Assembly (NCBI GenBank): GCA_041742255.1 | Contig: JBGSIZ010000037.1 | Location: 1 to 28,448, forward strand | DNA length: 28,448 nt | Source: JBGSIZ01 sp041742255 | Lineage (GTDB): Bacteria > Pseudomonadota > Alphaproteobacteria > Rhodobacterales > Rhodobacteraceae | Direction: 5' to 3' | Part shown: one piece after another, positions 1-9,127 of the stretch | Position numbering within the stretch: the first letter of the stretch is position 1 | Layout: each line of letters starts with the position of its first letter | Notes under the pieces: generated by a model | Told to the model about the DNA's origin: nothing | Databases searched by the model: none | The model's input: only the letters and a program-made list of their open reading frames with translations | Made by a program: the position numbers and the translations under genes

Positions 1-1400
1 GCGGTCTTCGGGCCGCGCGCCGCAACAGGCCCTGATGGAACGAACCTTGATCCGGCTGGCCATGCGGGCGCAACGCTGACCGCCCAGACAATTGCGGCGG
101 CCAGTGCGGCGGCCCAGACGCCCGACCCGATTGTCAGAAATCCGAACGCGGCGAGCGTTGGCCCACCCGCACCGATACTGGTTAGCGCCCTGTGCCTGCC
201 TGACAACCTTGCAATCTGTGCCGCGATCAGGCCCAGAACCGCGCCGCATTGCACTGCCGAAAATGTCCAGCCCATACCAGCGATCCCGGACGCAGCCGAC
301 GCTTGTATCATGATCCCGGCCACGACCACGCCAAAGACCCCCGCCGCCAACAGGTTCGGCCCCGCCGCTTGTTTGGGCATGGCCGCCCCGGACAAAACCT
401 TGCCCCAACCGTCCCCCAGACACCGGATGGCCGCGCCAAGGAGGATGATCCGGAATAAATCTGTGGCCTGTGTCGCCAACGCGTCCGAGGGGGCGAGGGC
501 GGACAGGACAACCGGGGCCGCGACCCATCCCAGAATGACCGTGGCCGCCGCCCCCGCCGACAGCAGTGCCGTGGTGCGATCCAACATGGCGGCCCGGTCC
601 GCTGCAGTGGCAATAACCGCGTCCAGCCCAGCCAGAACGGCCCCCGCCGATTGCCGGATATACCCCGCCAGAATGAACGCGAGACCCACCGCGATCGTGG
701 CCTCCGGTCCATAGGCGATCTGGGCCGCGATAACAGGCGCGCGGGTCATCACATAGGCCGCGAGCGCGCCCAACCCGGTCCAGATCAACAGTCGGCCCAG
801 CGGGGGGGCCATCGTCGGCTGTGCGAACACAACAGGTGCGCCAAGAAAAACCGCGTTTGGAATAATGGACAAAACCGCCCATAGGCCGAAAAACAAAGGA
901 AGAAGGGCAGTTGTGTCCGGTGCAAAAAGGGCGGCCAAGCCAAACGCCAAAACCTCTGTCAGCCGACGCACAACGATGACGCCGTTCCATGCCCAGAGCC
1001 GTCCAACCAGCAACAGGCGGACCACGCCGGGGGCGGCAAGCGCCTGTAATGCGCCAATCATGGTGACTGCGGCAATGGCGATCCAATAGGTTGTGTTTCC
1101 ACCCACGTCCGACACGCCCGCCGGGACGACAAGCGCAAACGCCGCCCCTGCAGTCACGGTCAGGATTGCCATGAGAACAGCATGCCACCGCGCCGACCGA
1201 ACCGCTCCGCCCGCGGCCATGAACGGCACCAACGCGGATTCGAGAGCCTGCACAGCCGCCACCGAAAACCACCGCAATCCCAAGACAACCAGATAGAGCG
1301 CAAGCGCCCCCGCACCCAGCCGCCCCATCAACCAAACCATCCCCAGACCGCATCCAACGGTCACACCAAGCCGGGCCATGTTAAGAGCAATCCGACGCAC
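1..1400 (-). CDS. Wzx/MATE-like polysaccharide flippase, partial (runs off window start)
   Basis: The minus strand is open without a stop from a GTG at 1400 to base 1, giving about 466 residues and no C-terminal stop. A Shine-Dalgarno-like GAGGA lies 8 bases before the GTG; an in-frame TTG a few codons upstream is the alternative. The translation is highly hydrophobic, with about 12 predicted membrane segments, short charged loops and few charged residues. Length and profile match the Wzx/MATE fold that flips lipid-linked oligosaccharides across the inner membrane. I see no diagnostic motif, so the exact subfamily is uncertain. It is divergent from the RTX protease and shares a short AT-rich upstream region with it. 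A second flippase-like gene lies at 15245-16408, so this one may serve another glycan or the same locus. Membrane transporter is likely; flippase is inference. Confidence 0.75.
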   Translation of the reverse strand, partial: MRRIALNMARLGVTVGCGLGMVWLMGRLGAGALALYLVVLGLRWFSVAAVQALESALVPFMAAGGAVRSARWHAVLMAILTVTAGAAFALVVPAGVSDVGGNTTYWIAIAAVTMIGALQALAAPGVVRLLLVGRLWAWNGVIVVRRLTEVLAFGLAALFAPDTTALLPLFFGLWAVLSIIPNAVFLGAPVVFAQPTMAPPLGRLLIWTGLGALAAYVMTRAPVIAAQIAYGPEATIAVGLAFILAGYIRQSAGAVLAGLDAVIATAADRAAMLDRTTALLSAGAAATVILGWVAAPVVLSALAPSDALATQATDLFRIILLGAAIRCLGDGWGKVLSGAAMPKQAAGPNLLAAGVFGVVVAGIMIQASAASGIAGMGWTFSAVQCGAVLGLIAAQIARLSGRHRALTSIGAGGPTLAAFGFLTIGSGVWAAALAAAIVWAVSVAPAWPAGSRFVPSGPVAARGPKT

Positions 1401-1551
1401 GATCTTTGTCCTCAAAAGCCAGATTTGGGCCCTACCGGAGACACATTTTCTTGATTTTTGTAACAGCAACCATCTAAGAAGTGGTTAACGAAAGCGTGGC
1501 GCAATGGACGCGTCCGCCGTAACCATTTCGCCAGCAAACAGGACCAGTTTC
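1401..1551. promoter_or_regulatory. divergent promoter region between flippase and RTX protease genes
   Basis: This 151-base gap separates two divergent genes and its middle (about 1441-1490) is AT-rich compared with its surroundings. For the + strand gene a possible sigma70-like pair is TTGATT at 1451-1456 and TCTAAG at 1473-1478, with a 16-base spacer. Each box matches four of six consensus positions, so this is weak. I found no clear pair for the leftward gene. Confidence 0.35.
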
Positions 1552-4500
1552 ATGTGTACAATGTGCCAAGCCCTGACCCCAGAATTGCCGTATATGTTCC
1601 ACGCCGGGGTAAACGCACCGACGATCGTCACGGAAGCCGGTGATGTAACCGCGAACACCGCCACCGTTGCCGACATTGCGCCGGGCGAGGTGTTTTTGGG
1701 CAGTGTGGGGATTACATCGGCAGGCGACACCGCCGACTGGATCAAGGTGTCTATTCCCGCGGGCGCGACATATCTTTTCTTTGCGCAAGAAGCCGACGAT
1801 CCGTTTGGCACCCTGACGCCCACGGTGACCCTGTATGGTGCGACGGGCGGCTTCATCGCGGATGAAACATATAGCCTGCCGGATGCGTCGGTTCTGTTTT
1901 ACACCAACGCGACCGGGTCGGCGCAAACCGTTTTCATGGAAGTATCCGACGCCGGAAACGGCGCGATGTCCTATGGCGCGACCGCGCTGAACGCCGTCTT
2001 GGAAGGTTCGACCGACGCTGTCGGGAACACGGCGACGGTGGCCTCCATGACCGAAACGGATGTGTATGTTGGCTCGGTCGGTGGTTCGGATGTATCTGAT
2101 TGGATTGAAGTGGTCATCGACGCCTATACGTCGGTCGAATTCTTCGTCATTGAATTGGGGGACACGACCGGAGTATGGTCGCCCTATACCACCTTGTTCG
2201 ACGCGGCTGGTAACCCGATTGCGAATGAATTCGCGTATGACAACTACAGCAGCCAACTGAACTACAGCAACACCACCGGGACGGCGCAGACGGTTTACCT
2301 GGAAGTGCAGAACTATGGCGGTAGTTCGGTCATGACCTATGGCGTGTCCTATGCGACCGAGGCAGACACCCCCCCCGCCGAACTGACCGAATTCACCTAC
2401 GAACAGATCGCGGATCAATTGACCCAAGGGTATTGGGACAGCGTGGCCGCGCCCAATCCGGTGGCGTGGGACGTTGACCCGACATCGTTCTCCAACAATT
2501 CGATCGACGTGGATATCAGCCGCCTGACGGCCCCGGGTCAATTGTTCGCCACCGCCGCGTTGCAGGCGTGGACATTCATGACCGGGATCGAATTCAACTT
2601 TACCAATCTGGTCACGCTGAGCACAAACCCCGGCAGCGTAAATTACCTGCAACCGGGCGCGACCACGCAAGGCATGATCTTTGACGACGAAGACGCCGGA
2701 GCCGCCTATGCATTCTGGCAAAGCAGCGGGACCCACACGACGTCGGTGGGATCGACAAGCTCGATCTACTACGCCGGGATCAATATCGCCCAAGATTGGA
2801 TTCAAGATGATTTCAATTCGGCGACGGGCGAGATTTATCTCGATAGCTATTCGTTCCAGACCTACATCCATGAAATCGGCCATGCTCTTGGCCTTGGGCA
2901 TGCGGGGAACTACAACGGATCGGCCAGCTATCCCACTGACGCGGATTATCTGAACGACAGCTGGCAGGCGACGGTGATGTCGTATTTCAGCCAGACGACC
3001 AACACGTTCATCAACGCGGATTTCGCTTATATCGTGTCGCCGATGATTGCCGATATCATGGCGGTTCAGGATCTGTATGGCGTGGCGGGCGACCTGCGGA
3101 CGGGTGACACGACCTATGGGTTCAATTCCACAGCAGGCGGGTATTACGACGACATCACGTCGCTGGGGTTGGTCACGGCGTTTACCATTCTGGATGATGG
3201 CGGCATCGACACCATCGACCTGTCCGGTGCGACCCAGACCCAATTGATTGACCTGACACCCGGGTCGATTTCCAACGTGGTTGGCAAGACGGGCAATATG
3301 GTCATCTACAGCGATGGCGCCGGGGTCGATACGCTGATCGAAAACGTTATTGGCGGTTCGGGATCCGACACCATCATCGGCAACACCGCGAACAACAGTC
3401 TGGTTGGCGGGCTTGGGATTGACACGATCCACGGCGAAAACGGCAACGACACCATCGTGGGCGGGGCCGGTGCAGACAGCATGACGGGCGGCGCCGGAAC
3501 AGACACCTTGTCATATGCTTTGGCGGGGGCGGCAGTGCGTATTTCGCTTGCAGGCGGAACCGGGACAGGCAGCGAAGCGCAGGGCGACACGTTTAGCGGG
3601 TTTGAAAACATCGTGGGGTCCGCGCACAATGACACCTTGATCGGGGGCGGCGGCGCGAACATCCTGTATGGCGGTAACGGCAATGACTACCTTCTGGACC
3701 AGACAAACGGGAACGATACGCTTTATGGCGGCGCGGGCAACGATGCGTTGCAAGGGTCGGGCGGGGCGGACAGCTATTTTGGCGGCGACAACATCGATAC
3801 TGTCCGGTTCACGAATTCCGCGAGTGGCGTGACGGTCGATCTTGGGCTGAATGTCGCGACGGGTGGCGATGCTGCGGGTGACACGTTCGACGGTGTTGAA
3901 AATCTGAGCGGGTCGCAGCATGCCGATCTGTTGATTGGGGACAGCGGGGCCAACCGGTTGGAGGGGTATCTGGGCAATGACACCCTGCGCGGCGGAGCCG
4001 GGGCGGATGTGCTGTATGGCGACCTTGGGTTCGATGTTGCAGACTATTCCGACAGTGGCGTCGGCGTGGATGTTGGCATCTATCGAACTGGTATAGGTGG
4101 CACAGCGTCTGGTGATGTCCTTATTTACATGGAAGCCATTATTGGCTCGGACCATGATGATGTGCTGGTTGGCGCGGGACTTCCGTTGGTCGAATTGTAT
4201 GGAGGCGACGGGAACGACCTTCTCTATGATTACGGCGGAACCTCGAACCTTTATGGCGGCGAAGGCAAAGATACATTGATTGGCAGCCTTGGCGCTGACA
4301 ATCTTGATGGCGGGAGTGGTGTGGATGTGGCGCGATACGCCAATGCCATCGGGGCCGTGACCATCAATCTTTTGACCGGGACGGGTGTCGGGGCTGATGC
4401 CGCAGGCGACACGCTTGTCGATATCGAAAACGTCGTTGGTGGCAACTTTGCGGATACGATTATCGGTGACGGTGCAGACAACCGGATCGAAGGTTTGGGT

Positions 4501-4794
4501 GGTGCCGATACGATCGAAGGTGGTCTGGGCAACGATTATCTGATCGGTGGGGCTGGGGTGGACAGTTTCGTGTTCAAGGCGTCCGGCTGGGGCAACGACA
4601 TCATCGTCGATTTCTTGAACGGCACGGACAAGTTCAACCTCGGCGGCTCTGGCGCCACGTTCGCCGACTTCAACGTGGTCACCACCGGTGCAGGATGTCG
4701 GCTGGACTTCCTCGATGTCGGCGGACAGTTGCACACTGTGGCCTTGTTGGGTGTTCTCGCTTCGGCCATCGATTCTTCGGACTTTATCCTCTGA
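1552..4794 (+). CDS. secreted RTX serralysin-like zinc metalloprotease (peptidase M10B type)
   Basis: About 1080 residues from the ATG at 1552, which has AGGA 9 bases upstream. An in-frame ATG at 1504 would add 16 residues but lacks a good ribosome site. From this start the protein begins Met-Cys-Thr-Met-Cys with no Sec signal, as in many alphaproteobacterial RTX proteins. Order: two pre-peptidase-like beta domains (about residues 36-147 and 153-265), a catalytic domain with zinc motif HEIGHALGLGH at about residue 440 (bases 2869-2901), a downstream Met-turn VMSYF, then many glycine-aspartate RTX nonapeptides to about residue 1005. It ends in a serralysin-type C-terminal domain with final residues DFIL, the kind of tail recognised by type I secretion. 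It should be exported by an ABC-type system and fold on binding calcium outside the cell. No type I secretion gene is in the window. Substrate unknown. Confidence 0.9.
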   Translation: MCTMCQALTPELPYMFHAGVNAPTIVTEAGDVTANTATVADIAPGEVFLGSVGITSAGDTADWIKVSIPAGATYLFFAQEADDPFGTLTPTVTLYGATGGFIADETYSLPDASVLFYTNATGSAQTVFMEVSDAGNGAMSYGATALNAVLEGSTDAVGNTATVASMTETDVYVGSVGGSDVSDWIEVVIDAYTSVEFFVIELGDTTGVWSPYTTLFDAAGNPIANEFAYDNYSSQLNYSNTTGTAQTVYLEVQNYGGSSVMTYGVSYATEADTPPAELTEFTYEQIADQLTQGYWDSVAAPNPVAWDVDPTSFSNNSIDVDISRLTAPGQLFATAALQAWTFMTGIEFNFTNLVTLSTNPGSVNYLQPGATTQGMIFDDEDAGAAYAFWQSSGTHTTSVGSTSSIYYAGINIAQDWIQDDFNSATGEIYLDSYSFQTYIHEIGHALGLGHAGNYNGSASYPTDADYLNDSWQATVMSYFSQTTNTFINADFAYIVSPMIADIMAVQDLYGVAGDLRTGDTTYGFNSTAGGYYDDITSLGLVTAFTILDDGGIDTIDLSGATQTQLIDLTPGSISNVVGKTGNMVIYSDGAGVDTLIENVIGGSGSDTIIGNTANNSLVGGLGIDTIHGENGNDTIVGGAGADSMTGGAGTDTLSYALAGAAVRISLAGGTGTGSEAQGDTFSGFENIVGSAHNDTLIGGGGANILYGGNGNDYLLDQTNGNDTLYGGAGNDALQGSGGADSYFGGDNIDTVRFTNSASGVTVDLGLNVATGGDAAGDTFDGVENLSGSQHADLLIGDSGANRLEGYLGNDTLRGGAGADVLYGDLGFDVADYSDSGVGVDVGIYRTGIGGTASGDVLIYMEAIIGSDHDDVLVGAGLPLVELYGGDGNDLLYDYGGTSNLYGGEGKDTLIGSLGADNLDGGSGVDVARYANAIGAVTINLLTGTGVGADAAGDTLVDIENVVGGNFADTIIGDGADNRIEGLGGADTIEGGLGNDYLIGGAGVDSFVFKASGWGNDIIVDFLNGTDKFNLGGSGATFADFNVVTTGAGCRLDFLDVGGQLHTVALLGVLASAIDSSDFIL
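3352..4569 (+). repeat. RTX beta-roll repeats arranged in four similar modules
   Basis: Within the protease gene, glycine/aspartate nonapeptides of the GGxGxD type occur in five clusters. Between them a longer unit recurs about four times, near 3510-3650, 3810-3950, 4050-4180 and 4320-4480. Its pattern is a hydrophobic VxIxL strand, a Gly-Thr-Gly stretch, then a conserved GDT, a glutamate-asparagine, and GSxxxDxLxG. The third copy is the most divergent. This is protein-level repetition with diverged DNA, not a recent tandem duplication. Confidence 0.85.
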
Positions 4795-4840
4795 CCAAAA
4801 ACCTCTAGCACCCAATAAGAATTTTTGGGTGGTTAATGGT

Positions 4841-5749
4841 ATGTCGGGCAGTATGAACCATGGATTGAATGATGTCGTGACTGGCCTTGTCGCCAGACAC
4901 GGTGGAAACCGCGCGCGCCGTCTGCGCACTGCACCCATACGCATGGTGTGGCCGGTGATTGCCCGCAAACTGGGTATTTCCTACGAAGTCCGCTGTAAGA
5001 CTTTTTTCGGTGAAACCTTTTGCGGGGTCCTGCCAGAGGCGGTGACGACACAGGTCTGGCGCACCAGCTATTATTCCCCAGATGTCATGCGGGCTGTTCT
5101 GCATGTTTTGCGTCCGGGGGGGGCATTTCTCGACATTGGCGCGCATTTCGGATTTTTCTCCCTATTGGCGGCGTCGATCGTCGGGCAGACGGGTCGGACA
5201 TTGTCGGTCGAGGCCATGCCGGTGACCTACGGATATCTGGAAAGAAACATGCAGAAATTTGTCGCAGAAGGTCGGTCTAAGACCGTCAACATGGCTGCAT
5301 TTGATTGCGAAAAGACTCTCGAATTCAAAGATTTCGGGATCGTCGCATCGAGCCTGAACACGGCGTTTGAACGGCGGGGATTGTCGTTCGCATCCCGGCA
5401 GGGAAAATCGGTTCAGGTGCGGGCCAGAACAGCCGACGCCATGTTGCAAGACGCAGATTTTCAGCCCGACCTGATCAAGATCGACGCGGAGTCATCAGAA
5501 CTGTTCGTGTTGGGTGGCTTGGCCAAGACGCTTGCAACACACCGCCCCGCTCTCATCCTGGAGCTGGGCGATGCCGAGGGCGATACCGACCCACAATCCC
5601 GCAAAATCTGGGACATCCTGCAACCTCTTGGCTATCGGCCTGTAACCTTTGACGGTCCGGATCCGGTGGATTTCCACTTTGGGGATCGGGTTGACTATGC
5701 AAACGTCCTGTTTCTGCCACCTGAAACCGGTCGCACAAGCAGCCCATAA
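4841..5749 (+). CDS. FkbM-family SAM-dependent methyltransferase
   Basis: About 302 residues from the ATG at 4841; an in-frame ATG at 4853 is also possible, and both have weak ribosome sites. The open frame extends back into the protease gene, but that part is overlap. The SAM-binding motif FLDIGAHFGFF lies at about residues 97-107. Downstream, DLIKIDAESSEL matches the FkbM-family signature in which an acidic motif follows a lysine-isoleucine-aspartate strand, and the C-terminal ALILELGD segment also fits. FkbM-type enzymes methylate hydroxyl groups, often on sugars. Placed just ahead of capE in the same direction, it probably O-methylates a sugar of the polysaccharide or its precursor; the acceptor cannot be read from sequence. 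A 46-base gap separates it from the protease, and 68 bases separate it from capE. Confidence 0.85.
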   Translation: MSGSMNHGLNDVVTGLVARHGGNRARRLRTAPIRMVWPVIARKLGISYEVRCKTFFGETFCGVLPEAVTTQVWRTSYYSPDVMRAVLHVLRPGGAFLDIGAHFGFFSLLAASIVGQTGRTLSVEAMPVTYGYLERNMQKFVAEGRSKTVNMAAFDCEKTLEFKDFGIVASSLNTAFERRGLSFASRQGKSVQVRARTADAMLQDADFQPDLIKIDAESSELFVLGGLAKTLATHRPALILELGDAEGDTDPQSRKIWDILQPLGYRPVTFDGPDPVDFHFGDRVDYANVLFLPPETGRTSSP

Positions 5750-5817
5750 AGGGCGTCAATCTTTCGATACGGTGTCCGGAAACGACGGTTGAGAATGCAG
5801 CACAGGTTGAAACCATC

Positions 5818-6843
5818 ATGATATCGAATTGCACTTTGATCACTGGCGGCACGGGGTCGTTTGGCAAAACCATGTTGCGCGATCTATTGGCGGCTGGCGT
5901 CCCCGAACTTCGCATTCTCAGTCGGGACGAGGAAAAGCAGGACGCCTTGCGCACCGAACTGCGCGATCCACGGGTTAAATACTATATCGGTGACGTGCGT
6001 GACCGGGAAAGCGTCGGGCGGGCCATGCGGGGGGCTGACTGCGTTTTTCACGCCGCCGCGCTCAAGCAGGTCCCGTCCTGTGAATTCTTCCCGCTGGAGG
6101 CTGTTCGAACCAATATTCTTGGCTCTGAAAATGTCATCCGCTGTGCAGTGGATCAAAAAATTCGGAGCCTTGTGTGCTTGTCAACCGACAAGGCGGTGTT
6201 CCCGATCAACAGCATGGGCCTGTCCAAGGCCATGATGGAAAAGATGGCACAGGCGGCCGCGCGCGAGCTGGGCATGGGGGCGCAAACTACGATTTCGTGT
6301 GTCCGCTATGGCAACGTGATGTATTCGCGGGGGTCCGCCATTCCGTTGTTCGTGCGGCAGATCAAACAGGGTCAACCGATCACGATCACCGAACCGACCA
6401 TGACCCGGTTCCTGATGCCGCTGCGGGATTCCGTGGCTCTTGTCCGGTTTGCGTTTCTGCGGGCCAACCAAGGGGACCTTTTCATCAAAAAGGCTCCGGC
6501 ATCGACAATCGCCGATCTTGTAGATGCGATTAAGGATTTGTTCGGGGTGCCCGACCATCCGGTTGAGGTTATCGGGTGGCGACATGCCGAAAAACTCTAC
6601 GAAACACTCGCCAGTGCGCAGGAGTTGTCCAATTCCGAAGATCTTGGCGAGTACTACCGCTTGCAACTGGACAATCGGGATTTGAACTACAAACCCTATT
6701 TCACCGAAGGCGATACAACCACGGCGTCGCTCGAGGATTACCATTCGCACAACACCCACAGGCTTTCCGTGGCCGAGGTCAAGTCGCTGCTCCTCACGCT
6801 TCCGGAAATGCAAGCGGAACTCGCGGCATGGGGCGCGCGGTGA
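5818..6843 (+). CDS. capE: UDP-GlcNAc 4,6-dehydratase/5-epimerase (CapE/FnlA/WbjB type)
   Basis: The protein has 341 residues, usual for this extended SDR family. It has the NAD(P)-binding motif TGGTGSFG at residues 9-16, a TDK at 123-125 and MGLSK at 133-137. In the CapE/FnlA group the usual SDR Tyr-x3-Lys pair is replaced by Met-x3-Lys, and that is what is seen here. The family converts UDP-GlcNAc to UDP-2-acetamido-2,6-dideoxy-beta-L-arabino-4-hexulose, the first step to UDP-N-acetyl-L-fucosamine. It is followed at once by the CapF and CapG homologues, which makes the pathway assignment strong. The ribosome site before the ATG is poor (AGG about 13 bases away), so an alternative start is possible, but the Rossmann motif sits at the expected distance from this one. 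Confidence 0.92.
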   Translation: MISNCTLITGGTGSFGKTMLRDLLAAGVPELRILSRDEEKQDALRTELRDPRVKYYIGDVRDRESVGRAMRGADCVFHAAALKQVPSCEFFPLEAVRTNILGSENVIRCAVDQKIRSLVCLSTDKAVFPINSMGLSKAMMEKMAQAAARELGMGAQTTISCVRYGNVMYSRGSAIPLFVRQIKQGQPITITEPTMTRFLMPLRDSVALVRFAFLRANQGDLFIKKAPASTIADLVDAIKDLFGVPDHPVEVIGWRHAEKLYETLASAQELSNSEDLGEYYRLQLDNRDLNYKPYFTEGDTTTASLEDYHSHNTHRLSVAEVKSLLLTLPEMQAELAAWGAR

Positions 6844-7970
6844 AACGGATTGTTGTGACAGGTGCGCAGGGGCTTATCGGTTGGCATGCACATGCTCGCT
6901 TGCATGCTGCAAACTGTGCCGCGCAGTTCACTGGGGCGTCGGCCCCATTTGACATCGTGTCGCTGGATCATGTCGGTTTTGAGGACGATCGGGTTTTGCG
7001 GGATGCCCTTCAGGGGGCGGATGTTGTTCTGCATTTTGCCGGGGTAAACCGCGCGCAATCCGATGCCGAGGTCGAGTCGGCCAATCCGGTCATAGCCACG
7101 CGGCTGATGGCGGCGATCGCGGCGGTCGGGGCGACGCCGCACATTGTATATGCCAACTCGACCCATGCCGCAGGCGACACCCCCTATGGACGATCAAAGC
7201 GGATTGCCGGGGAAATCCTGTCCAGCTCCTTGGGTGGATATACCGATCTGGTGTTGCCGCACATTTTTGGTGAATGTGCGCGGCCGGATTACAACAACGT
7301 TACGGCCACGTTGATTGCGCGGCTGATTGCCGGGGAAACGCCAACGGTTAATCCCGCCGGTGTTGTCCGGTTGCTACACGCCGGGCAGGCCGCTCAACTG
7401 GCGATTGAAGATGGTCTTGCCGGAACATCCGGTACCCGCAACCCCGAAGGTCTGGTGATGGCGGTGCCGGAGTTGCTGGCAAAACTTGTTGGGTTTCACA
7501 ATGGCATGGCGGCCAACATATACCCGGACCTTGGCGATCCATTTGATCTTGCGTTGTTCAACAGCTATCGGGCGGCGACCTACCCCGACAGTTGGCCACG
7601 CCCCCTGCGGCTGAACTCTGACGCGCGCGGCACCCTGTTCGAAGCGGTGAAAGGCGGCGGTGGCGGGCAATGTTTCCTGTCTACGACGGGACCGTCCATC
7701 ACGCGGGGGGACCATTTCCACCTGAACAAGGTTGAACGGTTCGTCGTGGTGCAGGGGGACGCGATCATTCGGATTCGCAAAGTTCTGACCGATCAGGTTC
7801 AGGCGTTCAGGGTTTGCGGAGACGCGCCCTGTGCGGTTGATATGCCGACCCTGCACACCCATTCGATCGAAAATGTCGGCGATACCCCGCTCTTGACCCT
7901 GTTCTGGTCGCACGATCTTTTTGATCCGGCCAATCCCGATACTTACGCTGACAAGGTGCTCGCCGCATGA
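6840..7970 (+). CDS. capF: UDP-2-acetamido-2,6-dideoxy-hexulose reductase/epimerase with C-terminal cupin (CapF/FnlB/WbjC type)
   Basis: From the GTG at 6840, which forms a GTGA overlap with the capE stop, the protein has 376 residues and begins near the Rossmann motif GAQGLIG (about residues 8-14), as in known CapF proteins. An in-frame ATG at 6828 would add four residues and is equally possible. The N-terminal two thirds form a short-chain reductase domain, with YGRSK in the active-site position. The C-terminal third is a cupin-like domain with GDHFHLNKVE and a downstream HTHS that can supply metal ligands. In CapF the cupin domain epimerises C3 and the SDR domain reduces the 4-keto group with NADPH to give UDP-L-TalNAc-type product. 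This is step two of UDP-L-FucNAc synthesis. Confidence 0.92.
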   Translation: MKRIVVTGAQGLIGWHAHARLHAANCAAQFTGASAPFDIVSLDHVGFEDDRVLRDALQGADVVLHFAGVNRAQSDAEVESANPVIATRLMAAIAAVGATPHIVYANSTHAAGDTPYGRSKRIAGEILSSSLGGYTDLVLPHIFGECARPDYNNVTATLIARLIAGETPTVNPAGVVRLLHAGQAAQLAIEDGLAGTSGTRNPEGLVMAVPELLAKLVGFHNGMAANIYPDLGDPFDLALFNSYRAATYPDSWPRPLRLNSDARGTLFEAVKGGGGGQCFLSTTGPSITRGDHFHLNKVERFVVVQGDAIIRIRKVLTDQVQAFRVCGDAPCAVDMPTLHTHSIENVGDTPLLTLFWSHDLFDPANPDTYADKVLAA

Positions 7971-9127
7971 GTTCTCTCAAGATCATGACCATTCTGGGCA
8001 CTCGCCCAGAGATCATCCGGTTAAGCCGTGTCATGGCGCGGCTGGACAGTCTGTGCACACATGTCGTGACCCACACTGGCCAGAATTGGGACTACGAACT
8101 GAACGAGATCTTTTTTGAAGATCTGGGCGTGCGCAAGCCGGACCATTTTCTGGGCGTGGGTGGCGGCACTCTTGGTGAAACGCTGGGTGGAATCCTGACC
8201 GAAACCGAAAAGGTGCTGCGGATTGAACACCCCGATGCGGTGCTTGTCCTTGGGGACACCAACTCGGCCATTTCCGCGATCATGGCGCGGCGGATGAAAA
8301 TCCCCGTCTACCACATGGAAGCTGGCAACAGGTCGTTTGACCGCAACGTGCCCGAAGAAACCAACCGCAAGATGGTTGACCACATCGCCGATTTCAACCT
8401 TGTCTATACGGAACACGCCCGGCGTCACTTGTTGTCCGAGGGGCTGGATCACCGGCGGATCAATCTGACCGGGTCGCCGATGAACGAAGTGCTGGCGCAC
8501 TACCGGGACCGGATCGACGCCTCGGATATCGTGACGCAGCTTGGGTTAACGGCGCGGGGCTATTTCATCGCGTCGTTGCACCGGGAAGAAAATGTTGATC
8601 ATCCGGGACGGCTTTCGACATTGATTGGCGCGCTCAATGCGCTTGTCGCGGCGCATGACATGCCGCTGATTCTCTCAACGCATCCGCGCACCCGAAAACG
8701 TCTGGATCAACTGGGAATGCCGCTTGATCCACGGATACAGGATATGAAGCCCTTCGGATTTCATGACTATAACCATCTGCAAATGAACGCTTTTTGCGCC
8801 ATTTCGGACAGCGGCACAATCGCCGAGGAGGCGTCGCTTCTGAATTTTCCGGCGATCACGCCTCGCGATGCGATCGAGCGGCCAGAGGCACTGGATGTGG
8901 GCGCGGTGGTCATGACGGGGGTGAACCACGCGGCGATCCTTGATGGGGTCCGGACTGCGACGCGCCTGTTTGCGGACCGCGCCGCAGCAGGGATCAAAAC
9001 CCCGATCCCGGCGGATTACCAGATCACCAACACATCCGAACGGGTCGCGGCCCTGATCCTTGGGACAGCGCGGCTGTCCAACCAATGGGACGGGATACGG
9101 ATCAATACGCCCGACGTCCTGAAATGA
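7967..9127 (+). CDS. capG: UDP-N-acetylglucosamine 2-epimerase family, UDP-L-FucNAc synthase (CapG/FnlC/WbjD type)
   Basis: The protein has 386 residues and shares an ATGA overlap with capF. It shows the non-hydrolysing 2-epimerase signature: GTRPEI near the N-terminus, GDTNSA, HMEAGNRSFD followed by PEETNR, HREEN, and SGTIAEEA near the nucleotide-binding loop. General WecB enzymes interconvert UDP-GlcNAc and UDP-ManNAc. Directly after capE and capF, this copy is best read as the enzyme that epimerises C2 of the 6-deoxy-talose intermediate to UDP-N-acetyl-L-fucosamine. The three genes are in pathway order and translationally coupled. If they were not adjacent, WecB would be the default call. 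Confidence 0.92.
   Translation: MSSLKIMTILGTRPEIIRLSRVMARLDSLCTHVVTHTGQNWDYELNEIFFEDLGVRKPDHFLGVGGGTLGETLGGILTETEKVLRIEHPDAVLVLGDTNSAISAIMARRMKIPVYHMEAGNRSFDRNVPEETNRKMVDHIADFNLVYTEHARRHLLSEGLDHRRINLTGSPMNEVLAHYRDRIDASDIVTQLGLTARGYFIASLHREENVDHPGRLSTLIGALNALVAAHDMPLILSTHPRTRKRLDQLGMPLDPRIQDMKPFGFHDYNHLQMNAFCAISDSGTIAEEASLLNFPAITPRDAIERPEALDVGAVVMTGVNHAAILDGVRTATRLFADRAAAGIKTPIPADYQITNTSERVAALILGTARLSNQWDGIRINTPDVLK

Noticed and set aside
1474..3432. 652-codon open frame on the minus strand opposite the protease gene
   Set aside because: It is antisense to a gene with clear catalytic and RTX motifs; its translation is rich in Arg, Val, Ile and Gly without domains, as expected from the reverse strand of Asp/Thr/Gly-rich coding DNA.
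4795..4830. Hairpin between the protease and the methyltransferase gene (CCAAAAA with TTTTTGG, or ACCCAA with TTGGGT)
   Set aside because: Stems are short and AT-rich with long loops, the two foldings compete, and there is no U tract after either; not enough to call a terminator.
3511..4968. 485-codon minus-strand open frame opposite the RTX repeats
   Set aside because: Same cause: repetitive GC-rich coding DNA leaves the reverse strand free of stops. No recognisable domain or ribosome site.
6576..6839. N-terminal extension of CapF into capE
   Set aside because: It overlaps capE out of frame, and the Rossmann motif is correctly placed from the GTG at 6840.
9085..9123. Start at 9085 for the sugar transferase
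   Set aside because: It lies inside capG; the ATG at 9124 gives the ATGA overlap usual in this operon and the normal family N-terminus.
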